From Planococcus donghaensis (lineage in GTDB: Bacteria > Bacillota > Bacilli > Bacillales_A > Planococcaceae): a stretch of DNA of 64,000 nt. The DNA is taken from contig NZ_CP016543.2 in NCBI RefSeq assembly GCF_001687665.2, positions 1,674,001 to 1,738,000 of the forward strand. Reading direction: 5' to 3'. The notes below the pieces were generated by a model that saw only the letters and a list, made by a program, of their open reading frames with translations, was not told the DNA's origin and did not search any database. Shown piece by piece: positions 18,039-26,705 of the stretch (its first letter is position 1; the number at the start of each line of letters is the position of its first letter). The position numbers and the translations under genes were made by a program.

Positions 18039-18371
18039 TTAGAAGCCCAACAAATCGATCAACTGGAAGTCATTTAACGTGATGCGATTGCCGCAGCCTT
18101 TACACGTAAAACTCAATTCAAAGTCAATGGTTTCCGCATAAGCATTTGCTGCTAGTTCTTCTTCGAGTATTTCTTTGCGCTCTTTGTCTGTCGTCGCTTT
18201 CCCGAGCTTATTCACTAACTCATCTTGTATATGTTCGATCACTTGGCTTTTCCAACTGACACCTACTTGAAAACTTTGCGATATGGAATGAATGCCAACT
18301 TCACCATTTTCTCCAGGAGATTGAAATTTATCTGTCGTTCCACATTCCTTGCACATGATTTGAACATCCAT
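18039..18371 (-). CDS. Hypothetical zinc-ribbon-like protein
   Basis: The 110-residue protein has two CxxC pairs, CKEC near the N-terminus (residues 7-10) and CKGC near the C-terminus, separated by about 80 residues of mixed charge. They could bind one zinc and close a ribbon. No known family is recognised. ATG 18371 has a strong AGGAGG site, supporting a real gene. It stands between the phosphatase and an NTF2-like gene, all on the minus strand. Confidence 0.65.
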   Translation of the reverse strand: MDVQIMCKECGTTDKFQSPGENGEVGIHSISQSFQVGVSWKSQVIEHIQDELVNKLGKATTDKERKEILEEELAANAYAETIDFELSFTCKGCGNRITLNDFQLIDLLGF

Positions 18372-18545
18372 CTATTCTCCTCCTCTACTGGCAATTAAAA
18401 AACTATAATAATTGTAATTATCTGATTATAACGAATAAGTGTGGAGAAATTGTCGAGAAGTCGTTTTTTTGTTAGTGGCGTGTCTTTATATATTTATGGC
18501 CCTTATGTAAGAAGCTACATGGAATCCTGTACACCCCCAAAATAA

Positions 18546-18571
18546 AAAAGCCCCCTGTTAGGAGCTTTCTA
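18546..18571 (-). terminator. Short terminator overlapping the end of the NTF2-like gene
   Basis: AAAAGC-CCT and AGG-GCTTT form a short stem with a minus-strand T tract; it includes the stop codon. Confidence 0.55.
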
Positions 18572-18944
18572 CTGTTTCATCAATCGCTACAAGAAATGTG
18601 GTTAACTCTTTTATTTTACAATCGTTTTCGTCATTCAGTACATAAAAATCGCAAAATGCATACACTTTTGGTGTGCTATCTGTTGTTTTTCGAATCATTT
18701 TTCCTTTGAGTGCGGCTTTTTTAGCGTCTGTTACGGAAAAATCGATCCAGTATTCAAGATCCGAATACCCTTCCTCTAATCCAAAAGCTGTATCAAGAAA
18801 AGCTTGCTTTCCAACAATTGATTCCGTACCCACCATTGTCCATACCACGTCGTCAGTAATGTTGTTTTCGATAAACTCCCGGTCGCCTTGGAAAAAAGCA
18901 TGATTGAATTGACGGAAAAAATCCGCATTTTTTGCGGTTTCCAT
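18558..18944 (-). CDS. NTF2-like/SnoaL-fold protein
   Basis: This 128-residue cytosolic protein has the start METAKNADFFRQFNHAFFQG and DDVVWTMVG, typical of SnoaL-like NTF2 proteins (helix, then the strand with a W in the pocket). Members are isomerases, hydrolases or ligand binders; none can be chosen. ATG 18944 is nine bases after AAAGGAG; GTG 18950 is too close to the site. Confidence 0.75.
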   Translation of the reverse strand: METAKNADFFRQFNHAFFQGDREFIENNITDDVVWTMVGTESIVGKQAFLDTAFGLEEGYSDLEYWIDFSVTDAKKAALKGKMIRKTTDSTPKVYAFCDFYVLNDENDCKIKELTTFLVAIDETVESS

Positions 18945-19097
18945 TTTCACTTACTCCTTTCGTTGATTTTTCTATAGATCAATTTTGCGGTTCACCTCTT
19001 TCGTTAATCTTCTTGTAGATGCTGAACTTTTTGTATCTGCATTATTCAATACCCAGTTTTTAGGGATCAAACACCACAAAAAACCGCTCCAAGGTTG

Positions 19098-19108
19098 TGA
19101 ACTGCACC
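19098..19108 (+). repeat. Left terminal inverted repeat of the IS
   Basis: The left end reads TGAACTGCACC; similarity to the right end resumes at GTTAGACA further in. Confidence 0.8.
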
Positions 19109-19150
19109 TCCATTGTTAGACACAACTAACAATGGAGGTGCAGTTTTTTT
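19101..19150 (+). terminator. IS left-end hairpin, insulating terminator that masks the transposase ribosome site
   Basis: ACTGCACCTCCATTGTTAG pairs perfectly with its complement (19-bp stem, 6-base loop), followed by TTTTTTT and then the orfA ATG. The ribosome site GGAGGT (19134-19139) lies in the right arm. Transcripts entering from outside should terminate or hide the site. Confidence 0.8.
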
Positions 19151-19660
19151 ATGGCGAAATTTAAAGTTGAAGATAAGATACGCGCTGTTCGGGAGTATTT
19201 AACTGGGCATGACTCGATGAATGAAGTCGCTAAGCGGTATGGGGTAAACAAAAGAGGATTCCATCAATGGATTGAGCTGTACCAACATCACGGCGTAGAG
19301 GGATTGATGAAACGCTATACAAACTATACACCTGAGTTTAAGATGGACGTATTAAACTTTATGAACGATACCGGGGCGTCCCCTATGAAAGCAGCTGCTG
19401 TTTTCAATATCCCTTCCAGAACGACCGTGATGAAATGGGAGAAAGCACTTGATCAAAGTGGCATGGACGCCCTTATTTCAAAACAAAGGGGGCATCCATC
19501 CATGAAAGAGAAATCCAAAAAACCTGTGTCACCAAAGAAACCAACCGAATCACTTCAAGAAGAAGTCGAACGGCTGCGCATGGAGAATGCGTATTTAAAA
19601 AAGTTAAATGCCTTAGTGAAGGAAAAAGAACTGTCACAGCGCAACTCAAAGCGCAAGTAA
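19151..19660 (+). CDS. IS3-family transposase OrfA
   Basis: The 169-residue protein has two helix-turn-helix units (DSMNEVAKRYGVNKRGFHQW, and SPMKAAAVFNIPSRTTVMKW) and a C-terminal leucine-zipper-like coiled coil (EEVERLRMENAYLKKLNALV), the standard OrfA plan for end binding and multimerisation. ATG 19151 follows directly after the IS hairpin. Near its end a run of five A and a G (19623-19628) could allow a -1 frameshift into orfB, making the OrfAB transposase. Confidence 0.9.
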   Translation: MAKFKVEDKIRAVREYLTGHDSMNEVAKRYGVNKRGFHQWIELYQHHGVEGLMKRYTNYTPEFKMDVLNFMNDTGASPMKAAAVFNIPSRTTVMKWEKALDQSGMDALISKQRGHPSMKEKSKKPVSPKKPTESLQEEVERLRMENAYLKKLNALVKEKELSQRNSKRK

Positions 19661-20499
19661 TCTATGAGCTAAGGCATGATTTCAAGGTCGTTGACCTCAT
19701 CAAGATAGCGTCCATTCCTAGAAGTACCTATTATTATTGGATCAAACATCACACTCGTCCCGACAAATACAAAGAGGCAAAAGAAGCGATTGCCGTTATC
19801 TTTCATGCACACAAGGGACGATATGGACATCGGAATATCCAAATCGAATTAGGGAAAATAGGAATCCACCTGGATCCAAAAACGGTATTGAAATTGATGA
19901 AAGTAATCGGTCTCGCCTGCCGGGTTCGGATGAAGAAATACCGTTCCTATCGTGGCAATGTGGGAACAGCGGCACCGAATATCCTGAACCGAGATTTCTC
20001 AGCTGAGAAACCAAATCAAAAATGGGTAACCGATGTGACGGAGTTCTCTCTTTTCGGGCAGAAGCTCTATCTATCACCTGTACTGGACCTGTACAACAGC
20101 GAAATCATCGCTTACACCATCCAGAGCCGGCCGACGTATGACCTGGTTTCCACCATGCTTGAACAAGCCTTGAAACGCCTCGACCCAAAAGATGAGCTTG
20201 TGCTCCATTCGGATCAGGGCTGGCATTATCAGATGAAGAAATACCAGATGGCATTGAGCAACCGGAACGTCACCCAAAGCATGTCCCGTAAGGGGAACTG
20301 TCTCGACAACGCCGTGATCGAAAATTTCTTTGGCATCCTGAAGACGGAACTCCTCTACTTGCAGGAATTTGAAAGTCTTGAACACTTCCGCCAGGAACTG
20401 GATGACTATATGATTTACTACAATCAGAAACGAATGAAGAAGAAATTAAAAAACATGAGTCCGGTTGAATACCGGACTCATGTACAACAAGCTGCTTAA
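19627..20499 (+). CDS. IS3-family transposase OrfB (rve/DDE integrase domain)
   Basis: This frame is -1 relative to orfA and is probably expressed through a frameshift at A5G (19623-19628); the start given is where the new frame would begin, not a start codon. It has an HTH_21 region, then the integrase core: first Asp in WVTDVTEFSL, second in LHSDQGWHYQ, and Glu in NAVIENFFGILKTE. The DDE triad is complete and there is no interrupting stop, so the enzyme could be active. Confidence 0.9.
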   Translation, partial: RTVTAQLKAQVIYELRHDFKVVDLIKIASIPRSTYYYWIKHHTRPDKYKEAKEAIAVIFHAHKGRYGHRNIQIELGKIGIHLDPKTVLKLMKVIGLACRVRMKKYRSYRGNVGTAAPNILNRDFSAEKPNQKWVTDVTEFSLFGQKLYLSPVLDLYNSEIIAYTIQSRPTYDLVSTMLEQALKRLDPKDELVLHSDQGWHYQMKKYQMALSNRNVTQSMSRKGNCLDNAVIENFFGILKTELLYLQEFESLEHFRQELDDYMIYYNQKRMKKKLKNMSPVEYRTHVQQAA

Positions 20500-20519
20500 T
20501 TTTTTTGTCTAACTTTTTT

Positions 20520-20530
20520 GGGTCAGTTCA
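20520..20530 (-). repeat. Right terminal inverted repeat of the IS
   Basis: Read outward-in on the minus strand, the right end begins TGAACTGACCC, with GTTAGACA further in, matching the left end. Confidence 0.8.
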
Positions 20531-20551
20531 GTTGCCCTTGGAGCGGTTTTT

Positions 20552-22459
20552 TTATGCAACTACTCTTTTTTTCAACAAACCGGCGATCAAGGCCGTCACA
20601 ACTGCTCCTAGTAAAATCGCTAAAATATACAGCGAAATGCTTGGAACACCTCCATCGACTAATCCAATAACGAAAATTCCACCGTGTGGCGCACGTAAAC
20701 CGATATCAAACAACATTACTAATGCACCTGTAGTCGCAGCTCCAGCCACACATGCCGGAATCACACGTGCCGGATCTGCTGCAGCGAAAGGAATGGCACC
20801 TTCAGTTATAAAGCAAGCACCTAACACATACGCAGTTTTACCAGCTTCACGTTCTGGTTTTGTGAATTTGTTTTTAAACAAACTAGTCGAAATGGCAAGA
20901 CCTAGTGGCGGCACCATTCCAGCAGCCATTACAGCGGCCATAAAGTTAAAGTTTTGCGCATCTAACATGGCCAGGCCAAATGTATAAGCTGCTTTGTTGA
21001 TCGGACCACCCATATCAATGGCCATCATCCCGCCTAGCAACAAACCAACTAATACTAAGTTGGTACCACCTAGACTTTCTAGGAACGAAGAAATCGATGT
21101 ATACACTTTTGTCAGCTGCGGATTCACAAGCATCATGATGATGCCCGTAAAGGCAATCGCAAAGACCGGGAAAAACAACACCGGTTTTAATCCTTCTAAT
21201 GAAGAAGGCAAACCAGAAAACATTTTCTTCACCAAAATCGTCACATACCCAGCAAGGAAACCAGCGATCAATCCACCAAGAAAACCAGATCCACCACTTG
21301 CCCCTTCAACGCCTGTTACGGTAATGGCAATCAATCCACCGATCATACCTGGTGCAAAACCGGGACGATCGGCAATACTCATAGCGATAAAGCCGGCAAG
21401 AACGGGAACCATTAAGAAGAAAGCGTTAGCGCCACCAATCGTCATCAGCATTGCCGCAAACTCGTTGTATTCAGGACTGTCTGGATTGCTGGCATTAATG
21501 CCCCAGAAAAACGAAATGGCAATAAGAATACCGCCACCCACTACAAATGGCAACATATTGGAAACACCGTTCATTAAATGCTTATAAAAACCGCTTTTGG
21601 TTTCTCCTGCATCAGCTTCATCTTTAGACTGAACATGCTTGTAAATCGGAGCGTCTCCAGTTACTGCACGGTTCAGCAACTGATCGGCTTCATAGATCGC
21701 TTTGCCGACGCCGGTTTGAATTACGGGTTTGCCGTCAAAACGACTCATTTCTACTTTGGTGTCAGCTGCAACAATAATGGCGTCTGCTTCAGCAATGTCT
21801 TCGGCCGTCAAGCGATTTTTCACACCGCTCGAGCCATTGGTTTCTACTTTTAACGATATGCCAAGATCTTTTGCCCGCTCATTTAACTTTTCAGCTGCCA
21901 TATACGTATGCGCAATGCCAGTTGGACAAGCCGTTACGGCCAAAATTTTCTTTTGTGTGCTACCTACAGGCGTTTGAACGGCCGCTGTTTCTGGTTGATC
22001 AACAGCTGCTTCTTTTGCAGACACGATGTCCAAAATTTCTTGTTTTGATTGCGCTGCCAAAATGTTGTTGCGGAACTTTTCATCCATTAAAAATGTAGCT
22101 AAACGTGACAGTGCTTCCAAGTGATCGTCATTCGCGCCTTCACTCGCTGCTATCATAAAGAACAAATGGCTTGGTTGACCATCCAGCGATTCAAAATCCA
22201 GTCCTTTTTGAGAACGACCAAACGCAATTGCCGGAAACTCGACGGCGGCGGATTTAGCATGAGGTATCGCAATGCCATCACCAATACCGGTGGTACTTTG
22301 ATTTTCACGTTCTAAAATGGCTTTTGTGAAAGCTTGTTTATCTGTTAGTTTGCCGGCTTGGTCTAATTGATTGGCCAGCTCTTCTAATACCTGTTGTTTC
22401 GTTGAGGCTACCAAGTCCAAAATGATCGTTTGTTCCGTTAAAAGTTGCGTGATTTTCAT
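20552..22459 (-). CDS. fruA: PTS fructose transporter, IIABC
   Basis: The 635-residue protein is a domain fusion: IIA (1-145) with phosphorylated His67 in GIGDGIAIPHAK, IIB (about 168-270) with active Cys178 in ILAVTACPTGIAHTYMA, and the membrane IIC (about 285-635). It takes in fructose and delivers fructose-1-phosphate. Its ATG overlaps the fruK stop (ATGA). It is last in fruR-fruK-fruA; the operon terminator just past it is split by the IS, so read-through into the element is possible. Confidence 0.95.
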   Translation of the reverse strand: MKITQLLTEQTIILDLVASTKQQVLEELANQLDQAGKLTDKQAFTKAILERENQSTTGIGDGIAIPHAKSAAVEFPAIAFGRSQKGLDFESLDGQPSHLFFMIAASEGANDDHLEALSRLATFLMDEKFRNNILAAQSKQEILDIVSAKEAAVDQPETAAVQTPVGSTQKKILAVTACPTGIAHTYMAAEKLNERAKDLGISLKVETNGSSGVKNRLTAEDIAEADAIIVAADTKVEMSRFDGKPVIQTGVGKAIYEADQLLNRAVTGDAPIYKHVQSKDEADAGETKSGFYKHLMNGVSNMLPFVVGGGILIAISFFWGINASNPDSPEYNEFAAMLMTIGGANAFFLMVPVLAGFIAMSIADRPGFAPGMIGGLIAITVTGVEGASGGSGFLGGLIAGFLAGYVTILVKKMFSGLPSSLEGLKPVLFFPVFAIAFTGIIMMLVNPQLTKVYTSISSFLESLGGTNLVLVGLLLGGMMAIDMGGPINKAAYTFGLAMLDAQNFNFMAAVMAAGMVPPLGLAISTSLFKNKFTKPEREAGKTAYVLGACFITEGAIPFAAADPARVIPACVAGAATTGALVMLFDIGLRAPHGGIFVIGLVDGGVPSISLYILAILLGAVVTALIAGLLKKRVVA

Positions 22460-23388
22460 TTTGTCACATCCTTTTCTTCAAATGGGTAAACTTCTATTTG
22501 GTCAAGCAATGTTTCCACATCTTCTTTTTCGCACAAATCGGATCGAAATGCAGTGGCACTGCCACTGGCAACCCCAAAACGGAAAGCTTGTGCAGCATCT
22601 CCATGTGTTGCGTACGCGGCAATAAATCCAGAGACCAAGGAATCTCCTGCGCCTACAGTGTTGACGACCTTGCCATTTGGTGCATTCGCGATAAGTGCAG
22701 TGTCTTTAGTTACAAGCATGGCCCCATCGCCTCCCATAGAAACCACAACATGTTCGGTTCCACTGTCAACCAGTTTGCGGGCGTAATGATAAACGTCCGT
22801 CAAATTTGTGATGTCCACATCAAACAATTCACCGAGTTCTTGTTGATTGGGTTTAACCAAAAATACAGGCGTGGTCAGTATACTGTTTAGCATTGGCCCT
22901 GAAGTATCCAGTACAAAGCGAATGTTTTTGGTTTGACAAATTGTGGCGAGTTCTAAAAAATAATCTGGCCCAATTGTGCTAGGTAAGCTGCCGGCCAAAA
23001 CAAACCAGTCATATTCGTTCATATCCCGCACTTTTTTTGTTAAAGCTGCTAATTGATCGGCAGTTAACTCAGGACCGGGGCCATTGAGCTCTGTTTCCGT
23101 AGCAGATTTGATTTTGACATTGATGCGTGTAACTTCGGCCGTTTCAATAAAATCACTGTCAACGCCTTCATTTTTTAAATACCCTTCTATATACCGTCCG
23201 GTAAAGCCACCAACAAATCCGAGTGCTTTATTAGGTATGCCGAGACGTTTTAACACACGCGATACATTAATGCCTTTGCCCCCCGGATAATAATACACTT
23301 CCGTTGTCCGATTTAGCTTGCCACTTTCAAATTCTGAAAGATAAGCGGTATAATCAATGGATGGAGCGATAGTACAAGTATAAATCAT
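22456..23388 (-). CDS. fruK: 1-phosphofructokinase
   Basis: This 310-residue PfkB-family kinase has the N-terminal GGKGINVSRVLKRLG signature and the C-terminal TVGAGDSLVSGFIAAY anion hole with the catalytic Asp. It converts fructose-1-phosphate to fructose-1,6-bisphosphate. Four-base overlaps with fruR upstream and fruA downstream indicate tight coupling. Confidence 0.95.
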   Translation of the reverse strand: MIYTCTIAPSIDYTAYLSEFESGKLNRTTEVYYYPGGKGINVSRVLKRLGIPNKALGFVGGFTGRYIEGYLKNEGVDSDFIETAEVTRINVKIKSATETELNGPGPELTADQLAALTKKVRDMNEYDWFVLAGSLPSTIGPDYFLELATICQTKNIRFVLDTSGPMLNSILTTPVFLVKPNQQELGELFDVDITNLTDVYHYARKLVDSGTEHVVVSMGGDGAMLVTKDTALIANAPNGKVVNTVGAGDSLVSGFIAAYATHGDAAQAFRFGVASGSATAFRSDLCEKEDVETLLDQIEVYPFEEKDVTK

Positions 23389-24137
23389 AGCTTCACAACC
23401 TTTACAATTGTCTTTTTTTCAAGTACAGCATTGGCATCTTTGGTAATTTCATCTACAATTAAGGTGGCACGTTCTAGATCCATAATTTTTGCAAAGCTGA
23501 TTTTATTGATTTTGGAATGATCAGCGAGCGCGAACGTCTTTCGTGATAAAGAACTAGCCATTTGTTTTACGGCAGCTTCCTCAGGGTCTGGTGTGGTATA
23601 ACCATATTCCGCATGAAAACCATTGATGCCAAGAAAACAGCTATCAAAACGATAGTTCTGCAAAGCTTGAATCGTTTGAGAACCGACAAATGCGCCGGTA
23701 CGTGGTTTCATTAACCCACCTGTTAAATAAGTGGTGATGCCGTGGCTATTTAGTGCCTCGACAAGCGTTAAGCCATTTGTTACGACGACGAGATCTTTGT
23801 CTTTCAAAAATGGAATCATTTGAAAGGTCGTGGTACCAGCGTCCAGATACACGCTATCGCCTTGTTGCACAAATGAAGCAGCAAATTTCGCAATTTTAAT
23901 TTTTTCATCTAATAATTGTGTGGATTTGTCTAAAATGCTCGGTTCTAACAAATTTTTACCGGCAAGCGTTGCGCCACCGAAAACGCGTTCCAATTTTCCG
24001 GAATGTTCGAGATCAACCAAATCTCTTCGGATTGTTGATTCGGATGCGCCAGTTGATTCAACAAGTTCTTGAATTTTGACAGTCTGTTTTTCATCTAGAA
24101 GTTGCATAATAAAGAGATGTCGTTCGTTTGTCAGCAA
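23385..24137 (-). CDS. fruR: DeoR-family repressor of the fructose operon
   Basis: The DeoR N-terminal helix-turn-helix reads VKIQELVESTGASESTIRRD, followed by the sugar-phosphate sensor domain with GGLMKPRTGAFVGSQTI and SCFLGINGF. It should sense fructose-1-phosphate. The start is TTG 24137, five bases after AAGGTG, giving the usual length of about 250 residues; the longer open frame from 24215 lacks a site. The first gene of fruR-fruK-fruA. Confidence 0.92.
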   Translation of the reverse strand: MLTNERHLFIMQLLDEKQTVKIQELVESTGASESTIRRDLVDLEHSGKLERVFGGATLAGKNLLEPSILDKSTQLLDEKIKIAKFAASFVQQGDSVYLDAGTTTFQMIPFLKDKDLVVVTNGLTLVEALNSHGITTYLTGGLMKPRTGAFVGSQTIQALQNYRFDSCFLGINGFHAEYGYTTPDPEEAAVKQMASSLSRKTFALADHSKINKISFAKIMDLERATLIVDEITKDANAVLEKKTIVKVVKL

Positions 24138-24190
24138 GCTCTCACCTTCTTTTTTTAATAGTTTAAAAGTTCTGTTAAAAAGATAATACT

Positions 24191-24204
24191 TGAAATCGCT
24201 TCCA
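24191..24204 (-). promoter_or_regulatory. Possible catabolite-response element (cre)
   Basis: TGAAATCGCTTCCA matches the cre pattern TGWNANCGNTNWCA with one mismatch. It lies upstream of fruR, as expected for CcpA control of a PTS operon, but single matches occur by chance. Confidence 0.3.
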
Positions 24205-24211
24205 AAATCAA

Positions 24212-24285
24212 TCATAATCGTTCATAAGCAGTCAAAAAACGTCATTTATTTTTAAGGACAATCGAAAACCTTCAAAAACGGTCAT
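24212..24285. promoter_or_regulatory. Three repeated motifs between fruR and ptsH (candidate FruR operators)
   Basis: TCATAATCGTTCAT (24212), TCAAAAAACGTCAT (24232) and TCAAAAACGGTCAT (24272) are related direct repeats in the divergent promoter region. Spaced repeats of this kind are typical of DeoR-family operators, but the exact protein is inferred. Confidence 0.4.
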
Positions 24286-24329
24286 CTTTTGTTCTATATG
24301 ACGGCACTTATAAAAGGAGGAATTTAATC

Positions 24330-24599
24330 ATGGTCGAAAAACAATTTACAATTACAGATGAAGCAGGTATGCACGCACGTCCAGCATCAGCATTAGTAGG
24401 AGCGGTGTCTAAGTTCTCATCAGATATCACACTTGAGCACAATGGCAAAAAAGTAAACTTAAAATCAATTTTGGGCGTTATGTCTCTAGGGATTCCAAGT
24501 GGTTCAGTCGTAACAATCGCAGCAGATGGTCCAGATGAAAACGAAGCAATTGAACAAGCAGGAGCAGTTATGGAAAAAGAGGGGATTTCAAACCAATGA
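24330..24599 (+). CDS. ptsH: Phosphocarrier protein HPr
   Basis: The 89-residue protein keeps phosphorylatable His15 (GMHARPAS) and the regulatory Ser46 ([16 protein letters not shown]) targeted by HPr kinase in Bacillota. It passes phosphate from enzyme I to PTS IIA domains and is the CcpA co-effector. ATG 24330 follows AAAGGAGG. Its end overlaps the start of ptsI. Confidence 0.97.
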   Translation: MVEKQFTITDEAGMHARPASALVGAVSKFSSDITLEHNGKKVNLKSILGVMSLGIPSGSVVTIAADGPDENEAIEQAGAVMEKEGISNQ

Positions 24600-26314
24600 C
24601 CCAAACAATGTCCGGAATAGCAGCCTCAAATGGAATTGCCATTGCGAAAGCTTTTCGCTTGGAAAATCCGGAATTGAATGTTGATAAGCGAACAATTTCG
24701 GATACTGACAGCGAATTGGCACGATTAACATCAGCGTTAGAAACATCCATCGCTGAACTTGAAGTCATTCAGAAAAAAACAGCTGAACAAATTAGCGAAA
24801 AAGAAGCAGCCATCTTTGGGGCTCACCTACTCGTATTAAGCGATCCTGAACTTGTTGGGCCAATTACTGAAAAAATCAAAACCGAAAACGTCAATGCCGA
24901 ATTTGCATTGCAAGAAGCAACAGACATGTTTATTGCTATGTTTGAAGCAATGGACAATGAGTACATGAAAGAACGCGCAGCGGATATTCGTGACGTGAGA
25001 AAACGCGTACTCGCTCACCTATTAGGTGTAACTACCCAAAGCCCAAGCATGATTTCAGATGAAGTCATTATTATCGCGGAAGATTTAACGCCTTCTGACA
25101 CCGTGCAGTTAAATGCACAGTTTGTAAAAGGCTTTATCACGGATATTGGTGGACGTACGTCTCACTCTGCGATTTTAGCGCGCACACTGGAAATCCCAGC
25201 AGTTGTTGGGGCTAAAAAAGCGATGGCTGATATTCAAAACGGCACGATGGTTATCGTGGACGGATTAGATGGAACGATTTTGATCAATCCAGAAGATAGC
25301 GTCATCGAAGAATACAAAAACAAGCAAGCAGCTTATGAAGAACAAAAAGCTGAATGGGCTGTTTTGAAAAACGAAGCTACGGTGACTGCTGATGGTCAAG
25401 CTGTTGAACTTGGTGCCAATATCGGAACACCTAAAGACATTACAGGGGTTGTTGATAACGGCGGTGAGGCAATTGGTTTATACCGTACAGAGTTTCTTTA
25501 TATGGGACGCGATTCGTTCCCAACTGAAGATGAACAAGTAGAAGCCTATGCAGCTGTATTAAAAGGCATGCAAGGCAAACCAACTGTTGTTCGCACACTA
25601 GATATTGGTGGCGACAAAGAGTTGTCTTACCTTGATTTGCCAAAAGAACTAAACCCGTTTTTAGGTTTGCGTGCAATTCGCCTGTGCTTAGAAATGCCGG
25701 ATATGTTCAAAACACAATTGCGTGCACTTTTACGTGCTAGCGTACACGGCAACTTGAAGATCATGTTCCCTATGATTGCTACACTTGACGAATTCCGTGA
25801 AGCCAAAGCATTGTTATTAGAAGAAAAAGCGAAGCTTCAAGCTGAAGGCGTCGAAGTTAGTGAAACAATCGAAGTAGGCATCATGGTTGAGATTCCATCA
25901 ACAGCTGTGATGGCGGATACTTTCGCTAAAGAAGTTGACTTCTTCTCGATTGGGACAAATGACTTGATCCAATACACGATGGCCGCTGACCGCATGAACG
26001 AAAGCGTGTCGTATTTGTATCAGCCATTCAACCCAGCCATCTTACGTTTAGTAAAAATGGTCATCGATGCGTCTCACCGCGAAGGCAAATGGACAGGTAT
26101 GTGTGGTGAAATGGCAGGAGATGAAATTGCGATTCCAATTCTCTTAGGTCTTGGCCTAGATGAATTCTCAATGAGCGCTTCATCGATCTTGAAAGCCCGT
26201 GCGCAAATCAGCAAACTTTCAAAAGCTGAAATGGCACAACATACAGACCGCATTTTGGCACTTGGCACTTCACAAGAAGTTGAAGACTACGTAAAACAAT
26301 TACCAACTAAATAA
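24596..26314 (+). CDS. ptsI: PTS enzyme I (phosphoenolpyruvate-protein phosphotransferase)
   Basis: The 572-residue protein has the HPr-binding N-domain, the phosphohistidine motif GGRTSHSAI (His190), and the PEP-binding barrel with [10 protein letters not shown] and the C-terminal catalytic Cys in [10 protein letters not shown]. The ATG at 24596 overlaps the ptsH stop. It starts the phosphate chain for FruA and the mannitol PTS in this window. A perfect terminator follows. Confidence 0.97.
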   Translation: MTQTMSGIAASNGIAIAKAFRLENPELNVDKRTISDTDSELARLTSALETSIAELEVIQKKTAEQISEKEAAIFGAHLLVLSDPELVGPITEKIKTENVNAEFALQEATDMFIAMFEAMDNEYMKERAADIRDVRKRVLAHLLGVTTQSPSMISDEVIIIAEDLTPSDTVQLNAQFVKGFITDIGGRTSHSAILARTLEIPAVVGAKKAMADIQNGTMVIVDGLDGTILINPEDSVIEEYKNKQAAYEEQKAEWAVLKNEATVTADGQAVELGANIGTPKDITGVVDNGGEAIGLYRTEFLYMGRDSFPTEDEQVEAYAAVLKGMQGKPTVVRTLDIGGDKELSYLDLPKELNPFLGLRAIRLCLEMPDMFKTQLRALLRASVHGNLKIMFPMIATLDEFREAKALLLEEKAKLQAEGVEVSETIEVGIMVEIPSTAVMADTFAKEVDFFSIGTNDLIQYTMAADRMNESVSYLYQPFNPAILRLVKMVIDASHREGKWTGMCGEMAGDEIAIPILLGLGLDEFSMSASSILKARAQISKLSKAEMAQHTDRILALGTSQEVEDYVKQLPTK

Positions 26315-26354
26315 AAAAATGAGCTAAGGAATCCATTCCTTAGCTCATTTTTTA
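26314..26354. terminator. Bidirectional terminator after ptsI
   Basis: AAAAAATGAGCTAAGGAAT pairs with its exact complement ending in TTTTTT, separated by two bases plus. It also overlaps the stop of the convergent small gene. Confidence 0.92.
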
Positions 26355-26540
26355 TGGCGATTCTATTGTGATGCCGAACAAAATAAAAGTGACGAGTATT
26401 AACGGACCAAAAAAGCTTAAGACTTTTTGGCGATTTCTATGAGTTTCGGGAATCCACCTTAATACCAATTCAGGCTTAATCAACCCAATCCAAAACAATG
26501 CAATCGATAACATTAACAATATCAAATAGAATTCCCTCAC
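26352..26540 (-). CDS. Small two-helix membrane protein, hypothetical
   Basis: The 62-residue protein has two hydrophobic segments separated by a basic loop (RWIPETHRNRQKV), giving an in-out hairpin topology. GTG 26540 follows a GGGGG site by seven bases. I do not recognise it. Its stop lies inside the terminator shared with ptsI. Confidence 0.6.
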   Translation of the reverse strand: MREFYLILLMLSIALFWIGLIKPELVLRWIPETHRNRQKVLSFFGPLILVTFILFGITIESP

Positions 26541-26612
26541 CGCTTTACCCCCGTCCGCTGTTTTGATATAAATTCGTTTTATTGACTAAATTGATGGACC
26601 TTTATTAATGAA

Positions 26613-26656
26613 AAAGCTGACATTCCTCTTCCATAATTGCAAAAGAGGAATGTCAG
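26613..26656 (-). terminator. Terminator of the yoxD-like gene
   Basis: CTGACATTCCTCTT pairs with AAGAGGAATGTCAG; on the minus strand it runs into CTTTTT. Confidence 0.82.
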
Positions 26657-26705
26657 ATTAAATTTCATGCTAAAGCAAGTGAGGAACCCGTAAGAAAATT
26701 ATCTT

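Larger units (their letters stand above)
19098..20530 (+). mobile_element. IS3-family insertion sequence (IS150-like group)
   Basis: The element is 1433 bp, with ends TGAACTGCACC on the left and GGTCAGTTCA on the right; these are imperfect inverted repeats sharing TGAACTG and an inner GTTAGACA. The flanking GTTG (19094-19097 and 20531-20534) is a 4-bp target duplication. It has two overlapping frames, orfA and orfB, with the second in the -1 frame and a DDE catalytic domain. Both frames are intact and the duplication is perfect, so insertion may be recent and the copy active. Confidence 0.93.
19078..20553 (-). terminator. fru-operon terminator split by the insertion sequence
   Basis: The left arm AAAAAACCGCTCCAAG (19078-19093) and right arm CTTGGAGCGGTTTTTT (20537-20552) are exact complements. 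Without the IS and one GTTG copy they form a 16-bp stem with the 6-base loop GTTGCC, ending in a T tract on the minus strand just after fruA. The element sits in the loop. Confidence 0.85.

Noticed and set aside
20505..21587. Plus-strand open frames opposite fruA
   Set aside because: They are long because of fruA codon bias on the other strand; no ribosome site and no protein pattern.
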